Positions 45,024 through 57,194 of a DNA stretch of 64,000 nt are shown here, in pieces. A program made the position numbers and the translations under genes. The notes beneath the pieces were generated by a model. It was given only the letters and a program-made list of their open reading frames with translations. It ran no database searches and was not told where the DNA came from. The stretch spans positions 78,746,795-78,810,794 of the forward strand of contig CM066327.1 in assembly GCA_033807775.1 (NCBI GenBank). The letters run 5' to 3'. Origin of the DNA: Saussurea involucrata. Taxonomy: Eukaryota; Streptophyta; Magnoliopsida; Asterales; Asteraceae. How positions within the stretch are numbered: position 1 is the first letter of the stretch; each line of letters starts with the position of its first letter.

Positions 45024-45965
45024 CGAGAGGGTTATACAAGTTTGTAGAAAGGGGGGTTGAATACAAACACACAGATTTTTACTTTCTAAATTGTTTATTG
45101 ATATAATCAAACAATTTACAACTTGTTGCGGAACAAGATTAAGGATTAACCTAATCTAAACAAGTTAAGAACACTAAGTTTCTTGCACTAGAGTTAAGAC
45201 AGAAAGGAGATAAGAATATTAAAGATAAATATTCCAACACTAAGAGAGAAAGAAGAAGATGGCCGAGCACTTCAATCCTGAAGTAGGGTTCTTCTTATAT
45301 ACTGCATGCATTTAATGCATGCCAATATTACTTTACACGTGGCAGCAGCTGATTGGTTGCATGGGTTGACCTTTGTAGACAACCTTAGTAGCTGCATGGT
45401 GTACAGTGTAGAATCAGAGTTAGTTGTACGATTCTGGACAGAAGGGATGATCGTTCTGACAGTTCGTACGGAGACGTGCAAGGGGGAAAGATAAAAGTAA
45501 CTTGTAGAGTAGACCTCATGATCAGCGCTTGTTGAACAGTACTTTATCAGCGAGTGATAAAGCTCAGCAATCGCTGAAGTCTTCTGTTTGATACTTCACG
45601 TTGAGTGGACAGGTCTTGCTTCGCTGATATCCGCATCAGTTCATTAGTAGACTTGTCGCTGGTTCTTCGGCTTGATCTTCGACTTCAGCATAGAACCTTT
45701 ATTGACGTGAAACTTGTCTTCAGGGATCATAAGTAAACAACTAAACTATCAGCGATCACCAAAAGTACTGAACAGGCTCAGAGCTTTATGGTGAACAGTG
45801 TTCGCTAAACATTTAAACTTAAAGAGAGAGAGTTCCTATCAGCGGTACTGTAGAGTCATAGTACTTATCAGCGATAGTGAAACTCTAATACATATTGTTT
45901 ACTTACAATTTTCACTAAGTGTTTCTAAACGGTCATTATCAAATCACTGAGGGTTTGGATCAACA
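45024..45965 (-). repeat. A2 3' LTR, end-truncated
   Basis: Ends GGATCAACA at 45965 next to the PPT. At the left the usual TGTTGGTCCCGAGAGGG starts only at CCCGAGAGGG, fused to host GGTGACCC. It keeps a 27-bp segment between two GTTAAGA repeats that the 5' LTR lacks. TATA is at 45295-45301 (minus). Confidence 0.85.
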
Positions 45966-45977
45966 ATCTCCCCCTAT
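45966..45977 (-). promoter_or_regulatory. A2 polypurine tract
   Basis: The minus strand reads ATAGGGGGAGAT directly before the 3' LTR. Confidence 0.85.
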
Positions 45978-46195
45978 TTGATTATGGCATAGCAACAAAG
46001 AAAATTGCTAAATATGAAAACATAAGGATAAAAAGAACTGATAAAATACTTGTCCCTTTTACTGTTTTCTGGGATCTTTTGAGTACTGATGGAGTAAAGT
46101 ACATTCGCTGAAATTTTTCTTTGAACTTCGTAAAGGTTACAAAGGGAAGTGGAAAAATTAGCTGATAAGGATAGAAGAAATACAAGGAAATCCTA

Positions 46196-49100
46196 TCAGC
46201 CTTCAAAAGGTTCTTCCTTAACGAGAAGTTCATCAAGGTTCTTTGTTGTTGGGATCATCCAGTCAGGGACAGTTTCTCCCTGATTTCTTCTTTCTTGTGC
46301 TTCTTTGAAGATCAGGGGCTTGAGATATCGTGCCTGAAGATCGCGTCTGAATTCACACCAATAAATGAGATCCCTGAGTTGTTCGATGGGAGTGATGGGA
46401 AGCTCAGAGACACGTTGAACACGTTGTCCTTCATTAGAGTCGTGAAAGAAGATACCATAAGATTCGCTTATGACTTTTCCAGGAATGAATCATTCACCAG
46501 GAGGCAAAGAGGTATCAAGCGCTGAGAGGTCAGGTTCAGGACCAAGTACTTCAGCACGTGAAAAACCAATGCCTGTTTCATTCCGGATAGTAGGACCTGA
46601 ATTTGAAGGTTTAGACTTTTTCTTTGCAGAGGCCCTTCTTTGTTGAGTTGCAAGAGGAGTGGGAGGAGGAATATCCACAGCAGAAGACACCAAGTCGATC
46701 TGTCGATTTATAAGTTTTTCGACATGATCCTTGTATTTAGAACGTGAGCGCTGAATGGCTATTCTGATCTCCAACCATTCAGAGACACCGTACTTCGTGA
46801 TAGCATCAGCATAGAAGGTTTCCGTTGTACCGTTTTCTCTGAATATCTCGACTTCAACAGTTGGAACTTTGATGGTCGATTTTCCAGTGATATGTACCTT
46901 GTTAATTCTAGCAGCTCAATATCGAAAGTGTACTTTCTCTTTGCACCATTTCAAGGTAGATTGAGATACCTTCGTCTTTTATTCAATAATCTTCTGGGCG
47001 TATTCCCACAACTGACGCTGAACTTCGATGGGAGTTCTTTTCAGTACGGGGTCTTTCACCGATTGTTGGGCAAGCTGAATGGCGAGAGCCTTATCTTTTT
47101 CTTCAGCTACCTTTCTTTCGGCGAGTATCCTTTCAGCTCTGAGGTGATCAGTGAATTCTTTCTTTGAAAGTCTGAACTTTTTAGGAACGGGAACTTTGTC
47201 TCGTGGAAGGATGATTCGTTGATCCTCAAGCTTCTTGAGAATTTCTTCTCTCCTTTTCTGATCCTCTTCACTCAGCTCTTGTGGAGCCAAGGAAGGTCTG
47301 TTTTTGTGAGAGAGAAATTGTTCTTCAGGTTCATCGGTCTCAGTATTTAAATCCAAGACCGGAATTATTTCTTCAGCTCTTGTGGCTGGGATTATTGTTG
47401 GTGCAGCAGTGAAACTTTCAGCTGGATCCTCAAGCAGGGGAGAGGACTAGCTGAAACACAGCGATCGTTTATGTAAGAAGTGTTGGGGAAGAAAGAGATA
47501 GAGAAAAGAATATGGAGAGGAGAACTGAGATTGAGAAGGGGTAGATGAGGGATGCAGAGTAAGGGAAGAGGAGATATTGTACCTAACAAATTGGCTTTAT
47601 CTGAAGGATGGCCAGATTGCCTTCTGTAGCGAGGCCTTTGTTCTTTCCTTTGTCAGCTTCAGACGCTGAAGGTTTTGTCTTTGTCATCTCCCTTGACGGT
47701 TCTTTTATTATGACCCATTTTTGAGCTGTGGCGGTCTTGATAGGCTGGAAGAAGAAGAAATCGTCATCGTCATCATCATCTTCATCGTTTTTATGAATTG
47801 ATGATGGTTCTTCGTCAGAGATGTCGACAACTTCATCATCTTCAGCTTCTTCTTCATCAGATTCGACCTCGTCAGCATAAGGTTCGGTAACATCAGCAAC
47901 AACTTCCTTATGTTGCTCTTCGAGTTGCTCCCCCTCAGATACAGAGGGAGGTTTCTCGGTTCCCTCAGGGTTTTCAACTCCCTGAGGTTGAGCGTTTGAA
48001 GCAGTAGCAGTAGTTTCATTTGTCTCCCCCTCAGCATGGGGAAGACCTTCTTGAACCTTCTCCCCCTCTTCCTCATGATGAGGTGGGGAGGTAACAGTAT
48101 CAACAACATCAGTATGAGAATCACTGTCTTCTTGGCCAGTGAGTCCCATGCATATTTCAACCACTGCTAATCTGTCTTCTAGGCCAGATATAGCAGGAGC
48201 GAGTCTTTGAAGATCCTCTCGATCCGTCTGAGTGAAGTGAGAAGGGGCGCAAGTTGGGGCATTCAGGCGATCGAGGACTTGCTGAAGGAGATCCTTGACC
48301 GTGGAGACCTCACCCTTGAGAGTGACCATCTCTGTCTTCAATGATGTGACTTCATTGGATAGAGTAGTGAAGTTTGTTGCGAGGGTGGTGTTGGTGAGGT
48401 TGAGATCGTTGACGATTGTGGAGTAGGTGGCGAGAGTAGTAGCAAACTGAGCAATGCTACCATCCACCTTCTCTAGATCAGCACTGGAGGCTTTCTTATC
48501 AACAACCTCGGTCAGCTTTTTGAGATTCTCTCCAGCGTCTATAACCGCTGAAGAGTTGGTGGAGAGAGTGGTGTTGTAAGATTCCACCTTTGTGACCAGA
48601 TCTTTCAGGGAGTTGTTGATATCTCCCAAATTAGGACCTGGAAAAGTTAATAACTTATGAATAGAGGAAAGCTCAGAAGTTTGGGGTTGTGAGAGAGGAG
48701 TGTGTGGAGTTATGTGTATACCTGCGGGATGGTTGATGAAGTACTCGAAGTTTCGATGACCTGTAAACGTTTTGTAGTCATATTCCAGAGAGCCTTTACA
48801 CTGGGAAGTTTCCGCAGGTCCTTTAGATTGACCTATCATCCTCTGAAGATGTTCAGCACTAGTATCGTTGAGGATGACGTTTGTTGAAGAGAATGGGGGG
48901 AAAATTGGTGGTGTGTCCAAAGAAAGAGTAGGAGGAGTGAAGGATGAGAAGATTTGTTGGGTGCGGAGTTCAGCGTTGGATCCGTCGATGAATACTTCTT
49001 CAGTTCTTAGAAGGTCTGAAGGAAAGGGGTTCTGTTCCAAGTTTATAACCTCAGTGTTTAGAGACGCTGAGGTTGGGATTGAAGGTGTGGCTTGAGCAGC

Positions 49101-50231
49101 TGTGGCAGAGCGCACCACGAAACTATCCAGCGACTCTTATACAAGATGAATCGTGGAGTCTTCAGCATGTGAATGCTTGGGGGGTTGCTCCTTGGTTTTG
49201 TTGATCCTTTCGGAATCAAGTTGGGAAGTAGAGTGTTTCCTTTTACGAGAAGGAGTGGAGGGTGCAGCCTGGGTATCAGCGGTGGGGATTACCACTGAAG
49301 TAGCCGCAGAAGTAGAAGAAGGAGTATTAAGAGTAGATAAGAGTGTAGAGAGACGTACCTCGTTTGGCATGGGGCTGAAGTCGAGCACCTTAGGGCCAAC
49401 CTGAGAGAGTCTCAGATCCCCCTCTTTTGGGTATCTGTCCCTGATTCCTTTTAGAAAGATGGCACTGATGAACCGGGGGTATGGAACGCATGTTGGTCTG
49501 TCGGCCATGTCCACTCTGAACGCCAAATCGACATAGATGATCGTTGCCCAGTCTACATGGAGACCTTTCAGCAGAGCATAGCCCATGGCCGGCTGAGGTT
49601 GAGTGGCTTGATCAGAGGAGCCGGTTTTTGCTGTCATGCAGCTTATCAGGTGGGCGAAGATGAAGTTCATCTCGCTTGGCATCATGGACTTTTTGATGGC
49701 GGTCAGCTTCTTCTCAGGTTTTTCATCTCTCCCTGTTCCCCATACGTACTTCATTGCATCAAAGAATGCAATGATTATTTCCCTATCAGCATGTTTCTTG
49801 GGGTTTGGGAGAGGAACAAAGGGTTTTTCTTTGGTAGCGGTACGGAGGTTCAGTGCATGCCTGATAATAGCAGGGTTGATTTTGGTGGTGCCAAATTTGG
49901 TATCACAGAGGATGGTATCAATGAGTTTCGTTTGGTCTTTGGCAGAGGGTACCTGAGCTCGTCTGGCAGTATACCAGAACTGAGATAGAAGAGAACGATG
50001 AGCAGGACGTGTAATGGTAAAAGCGGTTGAAATAGGGCAAGTTTTAAGAAAGTTCACAGCATCATCAAGATGTGTGACAGGTTTCTTCTGAGGAAAATCA
50101 AACAGCGCATAATGGTTGTTGTGTTGGAATGTAACCTTGTCAAGTTTGAACTTGACCTGAGGAGATTTGGTAAGAACCACTCTCTCAGCAGTAGTGGGGG
50201 TTTTAGCAGAAGGAGCTTCAGAGGATGCCAT
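46196..50231 (-). pseudogene. A2 third ORF (env-like position), unknown function
   Basis: Counterpart of A1 ORF3 and better preserved. Exon 1 starts at the ATG at 50231 and is open to a TAA at 49137-49139, then open again for 511 codons (49118-47583). It shows the same FWYTARRAQ, CILCDTKFGT-type, PSEMNFIFAHLI and PYPRFISAIF motifs, SRKRKHS, a coiled coil (about 48650-48290, KASSADLEKVDG and heptads) and an acidic tail (about 48000-47770). Its last exon codon is TAG where A1 has CAG. Exon 2 runs from 47446 (open through EDQRIILPRDK and QRQLWEYAQ) with stops and frame changes near 46979, 46890 and 46490, ending at 46196. Function is unknown, and no membrane segment is evident. Confidence 0.7.
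47447..47582 (-). other. Coding intron of A2 ORF3
   Basis: TTTGTTAG|GTACAA to TTTCAGCTAG|TCCTCTCC on the minus strand, 136 bp, in the position matching the 153-bp A1 intron. Interior sequence has diverged and shortened while the edges and the GTTTCAGCTAG end are kept. Confidence 0.6.
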
Positions 50232-50233
50232 TT

Positions 50234-50627
50234 CTGTGTAACACAAGTAACCACAAAGAAAATGAACAAAAATGTCTTAATGTGGAAAGATTTTCCAAAC
50301 AGATGTTTTTCGAATTTTGTCCATTTCATTCAGACAAAAATGCCTAAATGAAGATTAGGGTTTTCCTAGTTTTGACGAAAAGAGACAAAAACCAGTGAAT
50401 GTCTTGTTTTCCAGTTTCCTCTTATAAAGAAAAAGGAATCTGGAAAAACATATTAGGAATAAGTTTAAGATATTGTTTTAAACTTGAAGAACAACCATGA
50501 AGGTTGTGTTCATAAAATCATGAAAAGAAAATGATTTCATTTTAAAAGGTTTCTTTTGTTTGATCTGTTAATAACAAGAATAAGACCAAAAACAAGTTTA
50601 TAAAAGGTAAATAACAAGAATATTAAC
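50234..50627 (-). other. 5'UTR intron of A2 ORF3
   Basis: TAAG|GTTAATAT opens and GTTACACAG|AA closes just before ATG 50231, 394 bp. It matches the A1 intron in place and length. Confidence 0.6.
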
Positions 50628-50742
50628 CTTAGATGATGAAGACGAACAAGTTCTGGATAACGAAGAGTTCGAAATGCAACAGTAATTCTTTTGCTTGAAG
50701 GAGAAGTTGTTCGCGTAAAGGAAAAATATAAAATCGAAAGGG

Positions 50743-50750
50743 TTTATATA
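50743..50750 (-). promoter_or_regulatory. Internal TATA box for A2 ORF3
   Basis: TATATAAA on the minus strand after CTCTCAC, with TGACGTCA (about 50890) and an ACACGTATCC motif upstream, as in A1. Confidence 0.6.
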
Positions 50751-51199
50751 GTGAGAGTACAAAGAGAAAAACTATGAGCGGGAAAGGTTTTTCATGATGA
50801 CACGGATACGTGTTTGCATTTGATTGGATGGTAAACGAAACGTGCAAACGTGTGTCAGAAAAAGAACGTGCCAGGGTTTATCCGTTAGGATGACGTCATA
50901 AACGTCCTTTCATATTTTAGGATGTCTCTGAGGTTTTGAAAGACTCAGGGACATTTTTAAAACATGAAGCACTGAATAGATATATCAGTGTTAAGTTTAG
51001 AAATTTCAAAGTATCGCTGATAAGGAAGAGATATTCAGCGATGCAATTTGTTTTGAAATCTTTCAGTTCTACGCGAACGTCAGCGAGCAAGAGAGAACAT
51101 ACCTTGATATCAGCGAATCAATTTTGTTTAGAGAGAAGATGATAGAAAGAGTTATACGAGTTCTTATTACCCCTGATCAAATGCGAATTGCTGAAGATT

Positions 51200-53824
51200 T
51201 TATTCTTCAAAATTCAGCATTCCAAGCTCGCTGATGAGAAAGTTGAACCTTGTCTCATCAAGAGGCTTGGTGAACAGTTCAGCTAACTGAAAGTCAGTTG
51301 GGATAAAATGAAGTTATATATCACCATTCATCACATGATCTCTGATAAAATGATACCTGATTTCGATGTGTTTGGTCTTTGAGTGTAGTACTGGATTGTT
51401 GGCTATAGCGATGGAACTAGTGCTGTCGCAATGGATTGGAATCTTCGAGAGCTGAAGGTCATAGTCCAGTAGTTGATTTCTCATCCACAAGACCTGAGAA
51501 CAGCAGCTTCCAGCGACTACGTACTCAGCTACAGCGGTTGAGGTGGACACTGAGTTTTGCTTTTTACTTGTCCAACTCACCAGCTTTCCACCTAGGAGCT
51601 GACATCCTCCTGTGGTGCTTTTCCTATCCATCGTGCAACCTGCAAAATCACTATCTGAATAGGCGATTAGATCAAACCCTGAGTCTTTGGGATACCAAAT
51701 ACCTAGGTTAGGAGTACCCTTAAGGTAACGAAATATTTGCTTTACAGCGATCATATGAGATTCCTTAGGTTCAGCTTGATATAGTGCACACAAACAGGTT
51801 GCGTACATAATATCAGGTCGACTAGCTGTGAGATACAGCAGAGAGCAGATCATCCCACGGTATGTCGTGACATTAACAGGTATTCCAGAAGGGTCCTTGT
51901 TTAGTGTCAGCGGTGGTGCCATAGGGGTTTTCATAGCTGAACTCTGAGTTAAATCAAATTTCTTCAGCATATCTTTAACATATTTTCCCTGATTAATGAA
52001 AGTTCCTTTTTCATTCTGTTTTATCTGTAGACCAAGGAAATATGTTAGCTCACCCATCATACTCATTTTATATTCAGCTTTCATTCTATCAGCGAAACGA
52101 GTACACAATTCAGGGTTAGTAGAACAAAATATAATATCATCGACATATATTTGAACAAGAATAATATAACCTTTTACTTTCCTGAAAAATAGAGTTTTGT
52201 CAATCTGACCACGCTCAAATTTTTCAGTATGGAGATAAGTAGAGAGAGTGTCATACCATGCACGAGGAGCTTGATTTAAGCCATAAAGTGCCTTATCCAG
52301 TTTATAAACATAACCTGGATGCTTAGGATCTGAGAATCCGGGAGGTTGTTCCACGTAGACTTCTTCATTCAGCTTTCCATTAAGGAATGCTGAGTTGACA
52401 TCCATTTGATACACTTTGAAGTCTTTGTGTACAACGTAATCTAATAATAGACGAATAGCTTCTAGTCTTGCCACTGGAGCAAAGGTTTCGTCGTAATCTA
52501 TACCTTCCTCTTGTATGTATCCCTGAGCAACAAGTCGAGCCTTGTTGCGGGTTACAGTTCCATGTTCATCCAACTTGTTTCGATAGACCCATTTAGTGCC
52601 TATCACTGACTTGTCAGATGGACGAGGAACAAGCTTCCAAACTTTGTTTCTTTCGAATTCAGTTAGCTCTTCTTGCATAGCGCTGACCCAGTTTGGATCT
52701 TGGAGGGCATCATCTGTTTTCTTTGGTTCAATAAGAAAAATAAAGTTAACAAATAAGCAAATGTTACCTGCACTTCGTCGAGTCTGAACACCAGCGTTTG
52801 GATCACCAAGAATCTGATCAATAGGGTGATTGATAGTCCATCGCTGAGCAGGAGCATAAGTCGCTGACTCAACCTGAACTTGAGGAGCTGAAGATGAGGC
52901 TTCAGCAACTTCTGGTATCTCAGTCAAGAGAGGAAAAGGTGCAGATGGCATTTCATTTACTAATTGCTGAGAAGTAGATGGTATATCTGAGACAGAAGGT
53001 TCAGAAGCAGGCATAGTGTTTAGAGGAATAGCTGAGACCCATGAAGTTTCAGCTTCACTATTCTGCATGCTTGGGATGATAGTAGGACCATCATCTTCAG
53101 CGGTATGATTATGAGGAGTGGGAATATCTTCTGAATCACCAAGATGAGAGAATTCATCAACTATGACCAGCGTATATTTCTATCCCGTGATGGATTGTTT
53201 GTTAACAGGGCCAAACAAATCCATATGGAGAAGTTGTAGAGGAGATGACACTGAGGAGACTTGCTTAGACTTGAAGCTTGCTTTGGTCTGCTTGCCTTTC
53301 TCACACGCTGAACATAAGGACTCCTTGGCGTATGAGTGTTGAGGTAGACCAGTGACTAACTCTTTAGAGGAAAGAGTATTCAGTGTCTTGAAGTTGAGAT
53401 GGGAGAGCCTCTTATGCCATAACCAGTTGGCATCAGATGAGGCTTTTGAGAAGACACAGGAGTTCTCAGTGGTTGTTGAGTCCATGTTTATTACATAAAC
53501 ATTTTCCAAACGATAACCGCTGAGAGCTATCTTCTCCTTTTTGTTAGTGACAAAGCAGGATTCCTTAGTGAAAATCACTTTGTTATCCTTGTCACATAGC
53601 TGACTTATGCTTAGAAGATTATGTTTCAGTCCTTCAACATATGAAACTCTTCCGAAGGTTGTTGTACCATTAGAGAGTACACTAAACCCTCGGGTATAGC
53701 CTTTTCCATTTCCACCAAAGGTCACTGAGGGACCCTTCTCTTCCTTATATTTAGTGAGCAGGTTCTTCTTACCAGTCATGTGTCTAGAGCATCCGCTATC
53801 GAGATACTAGATACCCTTCTTAAC
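51200..53824 (-). pseudogene. A2 pol with integrase core deleted
   Basis: Protease (KKGI, then TAG where A1 has Trp, then YLDSGCSRHMTG) and GAG-pre-integrase are present to DEFS at 53150. The sequence then jumps to HLGDSEDIP. Compared with A1, 648 bp (A1 34460-35107) holding the whole D,D,E integrase core are missing, in frame, at a TCTCA repeat. RT is open and long (53068-51314): ARLVAQGY, DVNSAFLNG, LYGLNQAPRAWY (Lys to Asn) and YVDDIIFC. RNase H has YSDSDFAGC but TAVAEY where A1 has TAEAEY, losing a likely catalytic Glu. A TAA at 51314-51316 precedes the last 37 codons, which end at 51200. A TAG near 53175 also lies before the deletion. Confidence 0.9.
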
Positions 53825-53848
53825 CTGCAAACAAAGGAAGATTAGTTT
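53825..53848 (-). promoter_or_regulatory. Gag-pol junction: branch point and 3' splice-site-like signal (A2)
   Basis: On the minus strand CTAAT holds the gag stop and is followed by CTTCCTTTGTTTGCAG. Pol starts in phase 0 at 53824. The stop-to-AG distance is 17 nt, so pol is out of frame with gag, unlike A1. Confidence 0.5.
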
Positions 53849-56180
53849 GACTTGGGTACCCATTTCATCATGTGTACACACTTGTCAGTGGGGGTAGAGG
53901 AGGTGGAAGGTTCAGCAGTCTTCGCAGCATTTGAAGATTCAGCTTTGTCAGTTTTCACTTTTGTTAATTTCTTAACCTCAGTGGTCTTCTTTGCCTTGGG
54001 GGCATTAATCTTCACCTTAGCTGTCTTTTCAGCTTTGGTGGCTGTAGGGCGCTTACTAGCAATATGATTTGTAAGTCCACAGTGATAACATTTCCTATAG
54101 CTAAAAGTAGCTTTAGGACCATTTGCATGCTTATCCGTTAATTTTAAATGAGTATGGCCAGTACCAAGTATACCTTTGGTATTGGAAATGAGAGGAACTA
54201 TCGGTTCTTCAGATTTCTTACCAATGATATCCACTTTAAGTCTAGGAGTAGATCGCTGAATAAATCCAGGGATCTTGTTCTTAGAAGTAGAGGGATAAGT
54301 CACTGAAGCTTTAGAAGCATTCAGCTTAGGTACAAATGTACCCTTTTGAGGTTTTGGATAAATAATTTTCTCTTTACCTTTAGAAACTAAGGTAGCGATT
54401 TCCTCAGGGATAGGAGTTTTTGAAGAGGAACACTGAGAAGATGAAGTGTCAGGGATAGAGGAGACAAACATTCCAAACTTAAGCATGGAATGATCAGTGG
54501 TTGGTTTTTCAGCGACAACTTTATAACCAAGACCACGTTTGTCATTCAGAGGAATCTGAGACTTAATTATCTCAGTGATCGTTGTTGAGGATTTACACCA
54601 TTTTTCAACAGTAGCTTTTTCAGCTTTCAATGCAGCGATAGCTTCTTCGCGTTCGATTTTGACTGGATGATTTATGTTAACTTGATCTCTCAAATCTTCT
54701 TCAATTTTAGAAAGCTTTTCTATTTGAAGGTGACAGTTTTTAAGTTGTTCAGCGAAATCAAGGTTTTGATTTTCAACAACAGTTTTGCCATTCATGGCTT
54801 CATATAAACTCATAGTCAGAAGATCGATCTTTCGAAGACTATCAGCTTCATCAATATCTGGAATATTTGTAAAGAAAGAAGGTGATACCTTGGTAGCAGA
54901 GACTGAAGTAGAGGGAATGTCAAACTTTTCTTCCTCATCTTCGATTTTGGCCATGAGACAGAGATTGGCTTCATCATCATCTTTTCAGAGTCAGATGTCT
55001 CTTCTTCGTCATAGGCAGCCCAATCATAGTCAGCCATCAGGCCTTTGCCTTTCTTCTTAAAGCCTTTCAGCTTTTCATACCTTTCTTTCAGCTTGGTGTA
55101 CTTTTCATCTCTAGACCTGGGGTTAGAGGATTTCTTGGAGAAAGCTGAGTTTCTAAAAACTTTCTTTGACCTGCACTCGCTAGCAAAATGTCCTATCTTT
55201 TCACAGTTATAGCAAGTAGCAATAGCCTTATCAACAGGAGTTGATGATCTTGGCTTGTCAGTGATAGCAAGAGGTTTGTTCTTTCTGAAATTTTTCTTTT
55301 TGGCGAATCTCCTGAACTTATTAGATAGGAGAGTCATAGATTCATCAAGATCTGAAGAGTCGGGATCTGATGAGCATTCAGAGTTAGTCTCCAACTCAGT
55401 GATAGTGATAGTTGATCGCTGAGTGGAAGGTGACTCTGAGATTAAAGCAACAGGGGTGCTTTTGGAATCTTTTACAAGATTCTTCTTAAGATGACTTGAT
55501 TGCTCATGATTAAGCGTTGTGCCATATAAGGTAGAAAGAGTCATTGATTTTAGATCCTTTGACAGCTTGAGACACATTGAATAACTGTCCCAGCTTTCAG
55601 GTAAACATTCTAAGAACTTTGTTAGAACTTCAAAGTTAGAATATTCTTTACCAACGGTTTTCAGATCTATTATTAAACAGTTAAACCGCTGATGTACTTC
55701 AGAGAGAGATTCATTCTTACCACAAATGAAGCTTTCGTACTGTCTTACCAGGTTGATCTTTCGTAAGTCCTGGACTTCAGATGTACCTTCATACTGAACA
55801 CAGATTGTGTCCCACATGGCTTTGGAGGTTTTCAGGTTCATGACAGAATGGTAGACTTCGTCAGGAAGAGCCATGGAAAGAATGGATCTGGCTTTGGTGT
55901 CGATAGCCACTTTCTTCTTGTCTTCATCAGTCCACATATAAATTTCCTTGGGAATCAACCTTTCAGGTATGGCAGCTCTATCAGCAGTACCTGGAACTTC
56001 AGGGTCAATTCTAACAGGAATATATGGTCTATTTTCGATGTAATAAGGCATAGTAGGGTCTACACCTTCTAAGAAGAGTATCATCCTGTTTTTCCATAGA
56101 TTGAAATTATCTCTGGAAAATCTGGGAGGTTTTGCAAAAGAACCATTATCAATATAGTTTGTGTTTGTGTTAGTAGCCAT
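53842..56180 (-). pseudogene. A2 gag
   Basis: Starts MATNTNTNYIDNG at 56180 and is open to about 54980, including the gag core and an intact first zinc knuckle (CYNCEKIGHFASEC). At 54975-54985 a few extra bases shift the frame after TSDSE. The correct frame resumes (54954-53842) with the coiled-coil-like segment (QLKNCHLQIEKLSKIEEDL) and a second knuckle, CYHCGLTNHIASK, whose last Cys is Arg. The Lys-rich tail ends WVPKSN. It is the closest relative of A1 gag in the window. Confidence 0.85.
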
Positions 56181-56249
56181 TATAAGAAATAGCAAGGAAG
56201 AGAAAAGATTAGTATAAGCAAGATCTTGTTGATGAGATTAAACAAATCC

Positions 56250-56261
56250 GCTCTGATACCA
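56250..56261 (-). promoter_or_regulatory. A2 primer binding site
   Basis: The minus strand TGGTATCAGAGC two bases inside the 5' LTR is complementary to initiator tRNA-Met. Confidence 0.9.
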
Positions 56262-56263
56262 CT

Positions 56264-57194
56264 TGTTGGTCCCGAGAGGGTTATACAAGTTTGTAGAAGG
56301 GGGGGGGGGGGGGGTTGAATACAAACACACAGATTTTTACTTTCTAAATTGTTTATTGATATAATCAAACAATTTACAACTTGTTGCGGAACAAGATTAA
56401 GGATTAACCTAATCTAAACAAGTTAAGACAGAAAGGAGATAAGAATATTAAAGATAAATATTCCAACACTAAGAGAGAAAGAAGAAGATGGCTGAGCACT
56501 TCAATCCTGAAGTAGGGTTCTTCTTATATACTACATACATTTAATGCATGGCAATATTACTTTACACGTGGCAGCAGCTGATTGGTTGCATGGGTTGACC
56601 TTTGTAGACAACCTTAGTAGCCGCATGGTGTACAGTGTAGAATCAGAGTTGGTTGTACGATTCTGGACAGAAGGGATGATCGTTCTGACACTTCATACGG
56701 AGACGTGCAAGGGGGAAAGACAAAAGTAACTTGTAGAGTAGACCTCATGATCAGCGCTTGTTGAACAGTACTTTATCAGCGAGTGATAAAGCTCAGCAAT
56801 CGCTGAAGTCTTCTACTTGATACTTCACGTTGAGTGGACAGGTCTTGCTTCACTGATATCTGCATCAGTTCATTAGTAGACTTGTCGCTGGTTCTTGGGC
56901 TTGATCTTCGACTTCAGCGTAGAGCCTTTGTTGACGTGAAACTTGTCTTCAGGGATCATAAGTAAACAACTAAACTATCAGCGATCACCAAAAGTACTGA
57001 ACATGCTCATAGCATTATGGTGAACAGTGTTCGCTGAACATTTAAACTTAAAGAGCGAGAGTTCCTATCAGCGGTACTGTAAAGTCATAGTACTTATCAG
57101 CGATAGTGAAACTCTAATACATATTGTTTACTTACAATTTTCACTAAGTGTTTCTAAAGGGTCATTATCAAATCACTGAGGGTTTGGATCAACA
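56264..57194 (-). repeat. A2 5' LTR
   Basis: 931 bp, TGTTGGTCCC to GGATCAACA as read on the plus strand. It carries a run of 16 G at about 56299-56314, where the other A LTRs have 6, 7 or 12, and a 27-bp deletion between GTTAAGA repeats. TATA is at 56524-56530 (minus). TCAGCG/CGCTGA words lie in 56750-57110. Confidence 0.9.

Larger units (their letters stand above)
45024..57194 (-). mobile_element. Sirevirus-like Ty1/copia element A2, defective
   Basis: Second family A element, opposite orientation to A1. The 5' LTR is 56264-57194 and the 3' LTR 45024-45965, which has lost its terminal TGTTGGT. The PBS is at 56261-56250. Gag is 56180-53842, pol 53824-51200, and ORF3 50231-46196 with its TATA at 50743-50750. 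Pol has an in-frame 648-bp deletion removing the integrase core. Target duplications do not match, because the left junction is rearranged. Confidence 0.88.

Noticed and set aside
30241..57194. A1 and A2 as one large inverted duplication
   Set aside because: They are opposite copies of one family, but each has its own LTR pair, PBS and PPT, different lesions, and unlike flanking junctions.
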